Shown here: positions 11,386-22,193 of the stretch, one piece after another | Numbering within the stretch: position 1 is the first letter of the stretch | How the letters are laid out: each line of letters opens with the position of its first letter | Assembly: GCA_023374025.1 (NCBI GenBank) | Contig: SIJG01000013.1 | Location: 1,000,602 to 1,064,601 of the forward strand | Length of the DNA stretch: 64,000 nucleotides | DNA from: Heterodera schachtii | Taxonomy: Eukaryota; Nematoda; Chromadorea; Rhabditida; Heteroderidae | Reading direction: 5' to 3' | The notes under the pieces: model-generated | What the model was told of the DNA's origin: nothing | Seen by the model: the letters and a program-made list of their open reading frames with translations, nothing else | Database searches by the model: none | Program-made: the position numbers and the translations under genes

Positions 11386-14288
11386 TTATAACAAACTTTT
11401 CATTTGTTTGCTTACGTTTTCATCTCCATATTGATTGTTTGCATTATAACGGTAGAAGTAAATCCAATCATTTTCTTCTAGATGGGCAAAAATATCTGGA
11501 TCAATGTCCAAAAAAAGTTTATTATTTGGACGCTCTCTCGTTGTTGCTATGCCATTAAAAAGTTGTTGGCCATCATTGTAAAAAGCAGTAATTCTGTACC
11601 GTTGGCCATTATAAATTGGGAAATACACTCGCTTTTCCACCATCAAAGACATGGCCATGGTATTGCGCAACTCACTTAATCCCACATGACCAATGACCTA
11701 AAATTAGTTGTGTTTAGTTATTTGCTCGGCAAATGCTATTTAACGTGAAACTTAAGTGAAAAAAACCAATTGTTGTAAAATTGGATAGTATCATACCGAA
11801 CTTTTTGAAATAGAGCATCTCGGGCTCTATTTTTTTACCCCCCCCCCCAAAAAAAAGGGGGGGGGGGCTTTATTTCAAGGGTGCTCTAAATCAGGGGGAG
11901 GGGCTTTATTTTTTTTAGCTTACGTTTCGTCAATGCGATTTTATAAGAGAAAAAACCCATTGGGCACCAGAAATTTTGACTCACCAAAGATTTTGGTTAT
12001 CATACTAAAAAAGAATTTAAAATTGTAAACCTTTAAAAAATTGGATCGCCTAAAAATCAGTAATATAAACCAAGCAATAAGCGTTTACATATTTTACCAC
12101 ATCGGTGATAAATTCTATAAAATAGAAGAAATAAATTACCATCTCTAAATTTATCTTGAAAGTAACCAAAGCATTGTCATCACACCCAGTGTTGTTTTGT
12201 AATTCGGCCCATTCATCAGGAAAAAATTCCAAGTACGATTTACTGGTCAACTGATCAAACTCCGTTTGCTTAGTACAGATGTGACCAGTACCAAGATAAG
12301 CAGAGATTGTGATCTGACGTACATCCCACGAGAAATAAATTTTCTTTTTCATCATCAAAACCCGATTATTAAGAGCAAAATGGAATAATTCTGCTACAGT
12401 AGTTCTTCCAACTTCCTGAAAATTAAATGTTGTATATATATATTCATATTTAAACATGCAAAACATGCGTTTTCAAATTTTATATTAAACCCTATAACAG
12501 ACATAATAATATTTAATGTGTGATTAATCGGAAAAATTAGGTTTAAGCGATGTAACAGCAATATTTGCTCAAATATTTGCGCTCATTATTTTCTATTGTT
12601 AATAAGGCTCCCGGAAGAAAATGTGTCAGAAATAGATGTGTTCGTAATAGTGCTGTTCAAGACTCTCGTTCTCGAGTCTCGACTCGAGAAAAGAATCGGC
12701 TTTTTTGGTCTCGGTCTCGGGTTTTCAGTCTCGGTCTTCGAGACTCGAGACTTTTTGACACCCTAATGATTGGCTCTTGGAAAACTTAGATTTAATATAT
12801 TTTTGGTAACTTTTGCATTTTACCCATATCACATGTTAGTTGCTTTTTCTTCAATTTTTCAAAAAATATGGAAAAATCAAAATAAATTTAATATTCTTTT
12901 GAATTTTTTAATGTAAATAAGAATCAAATATTTACATACACATATAAAAAATCCTATTTTGAAGATTATGGAGTAAATGTAATCTTTTAATAAATAAGGC
13001 CATAAAAGAGGTCCATTTTTAATTTTATCAAAAACAATAGGGGGGGGGACCCTTTTGTTTTGCAAAAATTTTTTTTTGATAGAAAACCGTGAAAATTTGT
13101 TCTACTGGGTTTTAGGAGTCGCTGATCACGAATTTGACATCTATTTTGACTAATTTATAATCCCGAACTCGAACTCGAACAAAATTTAAAATTTGAATTT
13201 TCTGATTTTTGTTCAAATTTAGGTTAGGAAATAGGAATTAGCAAAATAATTGACAGATTAGTGATCAGGGACCCAAAAAACCCCCGGGGCCAAATTTTCA
13301 TAACCATACATAAAAAATTTTACAAACCAAAAGGGTCGCCTCTTTTGTTTTCACTTTTTGATAAAATTCAAAATGGACCTCTTTTAGACTAGCGCCAACA
13401 TTTGCATTGTTCACTGGGCGACGCCTAAAACCCCGTTTTTCTTAAAAATAGGCTCAAAATCGCAAAATTTTGTCTTTTTTTGCCTAAATCTTTTAACAAA
13501 AAAGTCTCGGTCTCGATTCTCGACTCAAGAAAAGTCTCGGGTTTTTTGGGTTCAAGTCTCGGTCAATTGGCTAACAAATGCCAAATGCTTAATTATGTTT
13601 TTTTCAAGTCCAAACTATGAATCTTTTTTAATGTGTTATTCATTATTAGGGAAATGTCAAATTAGTTAGTTTTTAGGTTCTAAAAAACCCCCCAAAATAG
13701 GTGCAAAAAGTTCAAATTTAGAGGTGGAGCAGGATCGGCTTCTTTGTGTTTTTTTTGTGCCCATAGCAAAATCCACCTAGTTAGGAGGCCTCAAAAAATC
13801 TGAAAATTTACGTGCCTGAGGGCTTATTTTCAGCTTTATTGTCCATTTTAAATTATTTCCCAACTTTGTTCAATTTAATTGTTTTTTATTATTTTCACTA
13901 AAGAAAAATTAATAATTCTTTTTTATTTTTTCTCTGTTTTTTTTTTGTATAACGATATAAAATTTATTTAATTCAGACCACCCAAAATTAAGCAAATTAA
14001 CTTTTTGCCTACCGTTCCATTTTCAAGTCGGAAATAGATTACAGGGATAGCATTAGCATGTTGCGACCAGAAATGTAGATTAATTTTCGCACATTGTTTC
14101 CCGTTGTATCTTTGAACAGCTCTTGTATCATAACTCTTTTTCATGACATGCCCCAAATAAGCTTTAGCTGTGAACGGTTCACCGTATCCGAAGCACACTG
14201 TCACATAAGGATCAGCATGCACAAATTGGAGAAAATGTGCCAGAAAAAGGCAGCAAAATGAAATCAGAAAGATGATGATGGTGTTCAT
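11386..14288 (-). CDS. Three-module secreted protein, copy B
   Basis: Paralogue of the gene at 2325-5227 with the same exon structure: 14288-14013, 12415-12140, 11697-11386, all phase 0, 287 residues. Exons 2 and 3 encode exactly the same residues as copy A. Exon 1 differs at six residues: A26D and K28Y just after the predicted signal-peptide cleavage site, and the four-residue run YVDD at 77-80 changed to HANA. Seven nucleotides account for these six changes and none is silent. The surrounding introns are nearly identical, so this looks like very recent, localised diversification of the first module. The function is unknown; the protein is secreted by prediction. Confidence 0.8.
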
Positions 14289-14980
14289 ATCTGTAAAAAT
14301 TAGACATGAATGAAAACTTATTCAGTATATCCCTAAAAAAACTAATAATCCTGCTGGTGCATACCAGAAATCTAAATTTTAATTAATAATAAAATTCATT
14401 GGATTATTAGGGAATTTTTTTTGTTATTTACAAAAAGTTAATTTTTTGAAATTTGATAAGTCCATAATCCGGCTCAGGACCTCGCAAATTTTAAATCTCG
14501 GATTTGCGGGTAGCATTTTTGCGGAATTAATCCGCAGAAATTTCTGGTCTCAAGTAAAAACGATGGTATGACAAAATTAAAAGAATCCCGTTACAGAAAC
14601 GAAATTCTAAATTTTCAATCATGGATTTATAAGTTAAAAAATTAATAAATTTTAATTCGTGACTTAAAAAATAGGAATCTTTAATGCTAAAATAGAAAAT
14701 CAGGGATAGTATAAATTCTAAGGAAAATATATAAATCTCGAAAAATTTAACGAGCAAAAAAATTCCGTTTTTTATAAAAAGTGAAAAGAAATTCCGCTTC
14801 CGACTTATATTTTCTGATTTTCGATATTATTGCGCCGCATTTCTGATTTCCTAAAAATTTATAGGCTTGTCAGTAATTCCTTTTCCGAAATTTTTGAGAA
14901 AAAGTCGTAAATGGCAGCAGTTACAAAAATTAAAATTTAACACTTTAAAGTGAAATTTCAGATTTGAAATGATTTATACG

Positions 14981-15532
14981 TAGGGCTTCGATTTTTAGGT
15001 TTTTACCTATTTTTTCCTGAGCCCCCCGTGGCTTGAAATGCACGAAAAACATGTTGTTTTGGGCTGTTGTTAAGCTACTTTTCGAGTTATTAGCACCTAT
15101 TTTCTAGTTTTTTAGTAACTAAAAACTATAAAATTTTTGAAAAAAACTATTTTCAACTATTCGACGTTTTGCACAAAATTATTAACAAAAATGCAATAAA
15201 AACGAAAAAACACCCCCTAAGAATCGACCCTAATATTCTTAAAACATACCCCTAAGAAATGAATTGAAAATTTATTTATTTATATTCTTGACGAATATTT
15301 TTGATTTTAAAAATTATGTATCTCATTAATGATTTGGCATAATATTTTTGCTTTTTGAAGAAATTTTTGATTTTATACCCCCCTAAATTCGGAACTTTTT
15401 GGTACCTATTTTCCCATTTTTAGCACCCATTTTGGGGGTTTTTAGAACCTAAAACCTACCTATTTTGGCCGTTTTTAGCACCTAAAACCTACCTATTTTG
15501 GCAGTTTTTAGCACCTAAAAATCGCAGCCCTA
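14981..15532. mobile_element. Small DNA element, TAGGGCT family (copy B of 5920-6415)
   Basis: Same flanks as copy A (TTTATACG at 14973-14980, TTTATATG at 15533-15540). It is about 56 bp longer because an internal AACCTACCTATTTTGG phrase is present twice and a segment around GGTACCTATTTTCCC, absent in copy A, is present. Confidence 0.8.
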
Positions 15533-15944
15533 TTTATATGTAATTAGTTTTTAAAAGTAAATCAATTTTCTATTAGCGCAATAAAAAAACATGACAAAAA
15601 TCCCCTTCCGAATAGGAAAAAATTCCCAACCTAAGGAATGGAAGAATTTTTGAAACTTAAAAAATAAGGAATGTAAGTGAATTTACAGTATTTTGTGTGT
15701 ACACCGGTACCTGAAAAGCGAGGTTTTTTAAATTTATTAGGCCTGAACTTCGAAAATAAAAGTTTAAAACAACCAAGGAATATTTTGTCCTAAGGGTTTA
15801 CCTATGCTTTCAAATAAATTGAAAAATTATTATAAAATGAATTGAGATTCTTAAAAAAAATTAGATGATGCTTTTTGCTAGTTTTCACTTCCCTTTTTAT
15901 ACATACTATATTAGTCATTAAAATCAATGAGTAGATTATGCAAA

Positions 15945-16330
15945 AAATGATGCCAAATTTATTTCTGCAAAAATTCGGCAAAAATAATGCATTTCCTACT
16001 GAAAAATGAGAAACAAAATCAATTTGGATGACATCTGCAAAATTTAATGCATAATAAATTAATGAAAATAATTGAATTCCCTACTTAAAAAATTAGAATG
16101 ACCAAAATAATGCAAAATTTAATGCATTAAATTAACGAAAATAAATAAATTCCCTACTTAAAAATTAGCCATGCCAAAAATTATACTAAATTTAATGCTT
16201 AAAAAAGTAGACAATCAAATCATTGGGATGACGTGCAAAATTAATTCTCCAAAATTTGGCAAAAATAATGCATTTTCCACTTAAAAAATGGGGGTGACAA
16301 AAATATGCAAAATTTATGTAGAAAATAGCA
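15945..16330. repeat. AT-rich imperfect tandem repeats (copy B)
   Basis: Counterpart of 6815-7270 with fewer units; length difference due to loss or gain of repeat units after duplication. Confidence 0.6.
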
Positions 16331-17304
16331 ATAGTAACTTTATTTTTCAAAAAAAAAAGAAGTAAGAAATAGATAAATAACGGTTAGCTTTAATGAAAAT
16401 ACAATTTCATGCTCGGATTCAAATTCCTTGGCAGTGAAATTTTTGCCAGTTCCTTACGGTAGCGCCGGTACTAGAAAAACCGGTACCTGTACGAAAAACG
16501 GTAATTAACGGCCGGTACCGGAACTGATACCATGCTACTCAAGTAATGATAGGGCTTACATTTTTAGTCTTTTACCTATTTTTTCTGAACTCGGAGTGGC
16601 CTGAAATGCATGAAAACATGTTTTTTGGGTGGTTGTTAATAGAGGTGCGCCGTGACTGAAAAAACCCGTGAACCGTGAATCGTGATCGTGAATTTGAGTG
16701 CAATTTGTGCACAGATTTTGTCCAAAAAAATGACAAAATTTTGCAACTGATCCAAATTTTTTAAGAAAAATAGGAATTTTTGGGTAAAGCGCCGCCGAAG
16801 AAAGTTTTTGAAAGTTTTTTGGATGTGTCAACAGATTTTGGCCAAAAAATAACTTTATTTCGAACGAATTTTTTAAAGAAAATTAAAATTCCAAACTTGT
16901 TTTTTTCTGACAGATTTGTTAAACATATTCACACAATTCACAAAATGTATAACACCGCGCAGGTCATTAGCGGGAGGGGGAATTGAAAATTAAAGAATTT
17001 TTTTTTAATTTAGATTTTTTTTGAGTTTTTCTATATGCAAATGGAAAAATTCGTCAAACAAGCGATTGCTGAAGGTGTTCAACTTTTTAAAAAGAGATAA
17101 TGAGTTGGTAAGTCAGTGATTTCAGGGGGTTATCATTTGAATAGAACCCTTAATCAGGTCAACTGATCACTTCGGAGCTAATCAATCAATCACCATCAAA
17201 AACTGATCATGATTGCTTCTTAAAAAGAAGCCACCAAAAACTCTATTCGTTTTTTTGTTCAATTAAAAAACCAATTATCTGTCAAAAAAAGGTCCCATCC
17301 CCAA

Positions 17305-17676
17305 CAGGGCTGCACGCAATTACGAATTACCGAAATTACGACATTTTTGGGCCCCTTAATTACGGGTTACGGATTTTTTGCGATTTTCCATACTTTTTTC
17401 TATAAGGCTACATCCTATTTTGGGGTTTTCGCCTAGAAAATGATGGCGTCCCTTTTTTTGTCGCTTCGCACATATATTTTTTTCTCATATTTTAGTTTTT
17501 TTTTTTGATTAGCAATATTTAAATCCAACCCTAAACACAGACTTCGTAAATCAAATGACCCCTAAAATTCAAAATGCATCACTAGAATCGCTTTTTTTTG
17601 AAACTTTTTAAAGTCTCACCGTAATTACCCTTAATTACGGATTCCCTAATTGAAAATTCAGTTACGTGTAGCCCTG
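17305..17676. mobile_element. hAT-like small element with CAGGGCT ends
   Basis: Inverted ends CAGGGCTGCACGCAATTACG and CAGTTACGTGTAGCCCTG enclose 372 bp rich in AATTACGG phrases. I could not find a matching 8-bp flank, so the target duplication is lost or the ends are slightly misplaced. Non-coding. Confidence 0.55.
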
Positions 17677-17741
17677 GCTCGCAAATCTAAAATTAGTCAA
17701 ATGATTGATTGTTCACCAAATATAGCAACAAAATAGTTTAT

Positions 17742-17780
17742 GCAACAATAAGCCAAAAATGGCATCAACAGAGCAACAAA
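17742..17780 (-). other. Conserved secreted-gene 3' block next to a relic exon
   Basis: GCCAAAAATGGCATCAACA core, followed by GCTAGCGGAACTTCATC, which matches the region past the stop of the genes at 24775 and 28812 (CCTAGCGGAATTTCATC). It sits 46 bp past the stop of the relic reading frame at 17826. Confidence 0.6.
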
Positions 17781-17825
17781 TCAATGAATGAATGCTAGCG
17801 GAACTTCATCCGAGCCCTCAAAAGC

Positions 17826-17920
17826 TCAGCAGTTCATTGGAAGTTGGAGCTCGTATTGCTTTTCATTCACATCCATGTATTTAAGAAAGTCGCCGCCGTA
17901 TTTCTTTTCATAGTTGGAGC
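17826..17920 (-). pseudogene. Relic last exon of the secreted family
   Basis: The minus strand reads NYEKKYGGDFLKYMDVNE and ends in a stop at 17826, immediately before the conserved family 3' block. The gene at 24775 ends in a comparable way (an HRKYMEPFKYEK segment, then the stop, then the same block). No signal-peptide exon is found upstream, so this is probably a decapitated copy. It overlaps the start of the plus-strand frame at 17844. The call rests mainly on the shared downstream block. Confidence 0.35.
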
Positions 17921-18653
17921 ATTTGGAGCATGCTTGTTGGATGATGAGATGCAGGAGAAGGCTGGCCGAGAAGTGGCCACAAAGGAGGACTTGGACAAAG
18001 CGATGCGGGAGCTGAAACAGCAGCTCACAGTTGAAATTCGCGGGGCAGTACAAGCATTGCACGACAAAATTGTGCCACAATTGGCAGAACAATCAAAGAC
18101 CATTGTGGCAATGATAGAGGCGCTTGATGAATGCACGGTGAATTTGGAAATGCAGAAAAGTGTGGCGGGCAGCAGCCCGCAAAACGAGAGCCCAAAGCCT
18201 AAGGGAGATTTGCCACCCCAACAGAAGGTGTTGGAATTGCCACGGGAAAATGGCATCGCGGTGGTGCGCAAAAATGGCCAAACTGACAGCAAAAATGGGC
18301 AAATAGAGCGCCGAAATGGCCCAGCTGAGTGCAGTGGCCAAACTGAACGAAGAAATGGCCAAGGGGAATGCGGTGGTCAAATTGAGTGCAGTGGCCAAGG
18401 CGAACGAAAAAACGGCCAAATTGAATGCAGAAATGGCCAAGTTGAGTGCCACGGGCCAGCTGAATGCAAAAATGGGCATGGGCGAGGAGGATGGAATGGA
18501 CGAAGCCGCTCGGGTCCGTATTGGAACGGAAAGCCCCGTTTTTTGAAACCGCAAAAACGAATGAACCCCGTGGTGAGAGAAAATGAAAAGTTTGGTGGTC
18601 ATTTTATGGGGCAAAATTTCCCAAATTCCCCTTTGGAATTTGGTTGGTTCTAG
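17844..18653 (+). CDS. Hypothetical 269-residue coiled-coil/repeat protein
   Basis: Not recognised. The uninterrupted frame has a hydrophobic segment near the start (VAAVFLFIVGAFGACLL, residues ~16-32), then a helical coiled-coil stretch (EDLDKAMRELKQQL onward, ~48-100), a Ser/Pro-rich linker, a repeat zone of KNGQ/RNGQ/CSGQ units (~140-215) and an Arg/Gly/Asn-rich tail. The repeat zone is built of 18- and 21-bp units. In the next frame the same bases (18316-18546) give a cleaner coiled coil (AKLNEEMAKGNAV type), which suggests an old frameshift or an alternative coding frame. GC content is visibly higher than the surroundings, supporting real coding history. The start at 17844 overlaps a relic exon on the other strand, and a splice acceptor (TTCTTTTCATAG at 17908-17919) could mark a different 5' end. 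Confidence 0.4.
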   Translation: MELVLLFIHIHVFKKVAAVFLFIVGAFGACLLDDEMQEKAGREVATKEDLDKAMRELKQQLTVEIRGAVQALHDKIVPQLAEQSKTIVAMIEALDECTVNLEMQKSVAGSSPQNESPKPKGDLPPQQKVLELPRENGIAVVRKNGQTDSKNGQIERRNGPAECSGQTERRNGQGECGGQIECSGQGERKNGQIECRNGQVECHGPAECKNGHGRGGWNGRSRSGPYWNGKPRFLKPQKRMNPVVRENEKFGGHFMGQNFPNSPLEFGWF

Positions 18654-19111
18654 ACAAGGGTTGAACCCACTGGGGACACAACAATAGTAATAAAAATATT
18701 TTCGATATTCTTCCGAAAAAGCCCGGAGAGGGATTTTGTGGGATCTCCCAAGCCACAATCACGCATTTTTTGGAAAATGCGGGATAAGTGGTTAACCCTG
18801 CGGGATCCCGTCCCACAAAGCAATTTTGATTTCCAATCCCGCAGCGTATCCGAAATTTGAAATTTCCGGGCTCTACAAAAAAAAAGTATTAAACTTTGAA
18901 TGTTTTTGCACGATTTTAATTAGTGTAAAATTTTCTTGATAATTTTTTCAAAATTGTTCACTAATTACTGAACCAACATAAACATTTCTTTTTTATTAAA
19001 ACTTACATAAAATTTTTGGTACAAAATTTGCAAATTTTTTTCAAAAAATGCAATTTTTGTACATTTCATTTGCTGAATAACAAGAAAAGGAAAATTTAAA
19101 AAATGTTTTTT

Positions 19112-19147
19112 TATCAACACGCCAAAAATGGCATCAACTAAGCAATG
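19112..19147 (-). other. Conserved block downstream of secreted gene 3
   Basis: Core GCCAAAAATGGCATCAACT, 84 bp past the stop codon of the gene at 19231-19976. Confidence 0.6.
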
Positions 19148-19230
19148 AAAATGACATCTGACAAAGTCAAATACATAAAGCCGTTCTGCTGCTGGTTTGC
19201 TTTCTACACTCATCTCCATCACTAATCTCA

Positions 19231-19976
19231 TCAGGTTGATTCATCGGCAAAGTCTAAAGCATTATCAGTATCACGCAATTCAGCTACTGTAGTTTTGTCA
19301 TATGACGTCTGAAAAAGAGAAATTAGAAAAATTTACGGTGTATATATTTTTTGTTAGATTTAAATTTTATACAATTACAGAAAAATTGACAAAATAAAAA
19401 TTTAACGCATTGAATTTTTTGGAAACTTTCTATAGACAGGTGCCAACTATTTTCTGAATAGATTTACAATAAATTAAAATAAATTTAAAGCAATTTTAAT
19501 CGCAAATTGGAAAAGTTCATCTCAAATTTGTGAAAAAAGCGACATTGATCATTTTTTGGGCAATATCTGCTAAGAAATTGGTCAAATTTCATAAAATTTC
19601 CCGGCGACGCCTATCAGCGCAGCGCAGCGCCACCCAACAAAAATAGTTAAATCATAAAAAGCGCAGCTATAATAATTACAGAAATTGTCTATTAAAGTTT
19701 TATGCTTACGACGCCATGAGATGTGCGAACATGGAAAACAATCTGATCATTGTCATTCATTCCGTTCCACTCATTAGGATCAATTTCCAAATATTGTTTC
19801 GATTCAACATCTTCCGTCGTGGTTTGTCCAAGATTAAATTTGCGCGTTTGTGTTGCTATAACATTGGCATGACTACCATAAATGAAATACACTTTCTTTT
19901 TTGCTGCCTGCGAACTTTGGAGAAAATTGGCCAAAAAAATGCCGAAGAACAGAAGAAGAATAAGGGACGTGTTCAT
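19231..19976 (-). CDS. Short secreted protein of the module family
   Basis: Two exons, 19976-19710 and 19308-19231, joined in phase 0 (donor GTAAGC, acceptor CTTTTTCAG), giving 114 residues. Signal peptide residues 1-24 (MNTSLILLLFFGIFLANFLQ start, cleavage near SQA). One complete module follows: KKVYFIYG strand, VIATQT strand, SKQYLEIDPNEW motif, NDNDQIVFHV strand. Exon 2 encodes only the opening of a second module (TTVAELRD, residues 95-102) and stops after 25 residues, as if the second module had been truncated. The MNT start and the motif order match the three-module genes at 2325 and 11386. Confidence 0.75.
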
Positions 19977-20310
19977 CTGCTGAAAACTTATTGTTTCTCG
20001 TCACTGATTATTGCTTATGTGGGGTTTAATTGTACAAAATTTAGCTGGGCTTAAGCTGAATGAAAAATGTGAAAAAATTCATTTAACAAGCTTTGACGCT
20101 AATCAAAAAGAGCCAATTACGCCAACCCTCGATCAGATCACCCCCTAATTAATAATGATTTTAAAATGGCTTGAAACTGTAAAAATTCTGAAAATTTCAA
20201 GGAAAAAATCTGAAAAGGCTGTACAAAATTTTAACTGAATTTTTGGAAAAAAATGAAATCCTTTCTTTTAAGCCCTGTAATTAAACTCTATTAATTTTTG
20301 AAAAAATATG

Positions 20311-20425
20311 AAATGCTTAGCAATGCTTGGGGTTTTGGAAAATTGTGATTTTGTATGGAAAAAAAAAATCCCATTTATATATATTCTTATGTTTTTGAAG
20401 TATGTTATGCGCGGTGCCAGGTCGT
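20311..20425. promoter_or_regulatory. Upstream block shared with other secreted genes
   Basis: About 335 bp upstream of the gene at 19231-19976. GGTTTTGGAAAATTGTGATT and neighbouring sequence recur about 370 bp upstream of the genes at 24775-25755 (26124-26245) and 28812-29791 (30157-30272). Shared flanks at both ends show whole-gene duplication units. A promoter role is inferred from position only. Confidence 0.4.
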
Positions 20426-20429
20426 TTCC

Positions 20430-22193
20430 TAAAAACTGCCAAAAACTGAAAAAAAAATTTCTGTTTTTTAATAAATTTATGTTAGTTGTTTGCCAACGCA
20501 AATAATATAAAAATTAATAAATAATAATTTTACGCCGTTGTTTGCCAACACTAAATTAAAAATCTAATATTTAATTTTTTTTTTATATTTCTTTTCCTAA
20601 AATTATTTTTTATATGAAACTATTTTAGTGCTTTTTGACAGCATTGAAAATATCAAAAAACATATCAAGTCGGTTACTCTGATGTTTCCTCACTGAAAAA
20701 ATAATTAAAGAATATGCTAAATATTTTAAAATTTTTTGAATTTGTGCCAAATGGTATGAAATTATTCATATAAAATAATCCAATGTGTCATGTTGTCCCG
20801 CACATTATTGGTATTAATCCAGCAAAGAGTTGTTGTAAATTGGTATCTTGTTGGAAAATTTTCATAAAAAATTATAGTTTTTTTTCTAAAGATAAAAAAA
20901 GCACTCTCAACCGACTTAGAGTGCAACAGACGACATTCCAATTCCCCAAATCGTGTTGGGGACCAAATCAACTTTAATCACTTAAGAGACCAGCATCTCA
21001 CTTTGACTAGTGAAATTAATTGTCAGAAGTTAAAAATAAGATATTGAGGCCTTTAGTTTTGCGTCTCTGTTCCATGTTTTCATAAATTTTTTAAAGAAAT
21101 TTTTTTCCAGAGATTGTCCCGCTAATGTCCGTCCGCAAATGTCCCACTACGCTCCAATTACGCAACTTTAACAGATCACCCTCCTTAATGATGTGTGTGA
21201 AAACCCCTGCCCTTTAATGATAATCACCTGATCTAAAGATTTGATGTTTTTATTAATGCTAGTTTTTCTTTAGTCTTTCCAATGCACTTAAGTCCCACAC
21301 AGTCATAATGCCATGCCTCGGCTATGCCAGACAATAACCCATATTTTGCAAATGCCATCCATCCCTTTTTATTCAAATAATTAATTTGGGGTGGGGAACA
21401 AGTTCTGTCACAGCGGGGAATTGAAGGCTAAATTTTCAAAACATACCGACTTTGCATGAGTTAATTTTAAAACCCAAAAATTTTTGAGATTATTTAGAAT
21501 ACGATTTATTAGTCAGTTTTGTTTTTAATTAAATTAAAATTTGATTTAAATCCATTTTAAATTATATTTTAGTACATATTTTTGGCATTCTCGGTGTTTT
21601 TAGGCGAATATGAATTTTAGGGGGTTTTTATGCACATTTCAAGTACATCTTTTGCGTTTTACAGAATTTCCTGCAATAAAAAACCATGCTATCTTTTTCC
21701 TGAAAGCCGGCATCGAAAAGCCGGTATAAAATTCTAAATTAATGGAAGCTAAATTTTCTCCGACCATTTCTTACGGCATTCTTTTTTTGGAAATCCCATT
21801 AATTATTTTGTTTTTCAACAACAACTATGAAATAATTTTAAATTACTATATTTATTTATTTATTATGGTGGCTAACTTAGTGAGATGTTAACTGTCCAAG
21901 ATTCTATTCAGAAAAATGTTATAGAAAATTTCTTGGTACAAAACTAAAGAAGCATCAATCATTCATTGTACAGGATACACAATAAGTATACTTAATATTT
22001 TCAGGCCTTATGCCAGTGTCTTCGACCTAAGTTTTGTGATGCCAATTTTGAATGAAAAATTAATATAAAAATTTATCCAAGAAGCCAAACAACAATCCCC
22101 CAAATCTGAAATCTGAGGCATCACAATAAATTGGTATCAGAGAACAATCATCTGCTAATGTCATCGCACCAATTCGTTTTCCGTTTCGCTTTC
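20430..22193. other. Non-coding stretch, no gene seen
   Basis: AT-rich sequence with only short chance open frames on both strands. I see no splice-compatible exon series, RNA gene or clear element ends. Confidence 0.5.

Larger units (their letters stand above)
7949..17005. repeat. Segmental duplication copy B
   Basis: Second copy of the ~9-kb unit: satellite array, then sequence matching copy A up to about 17005, where the match ends. It contains a full copy of the secreted gene and all the small elements of copy A, plus one extra element at 9128-9867. Confidence 0.93.
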
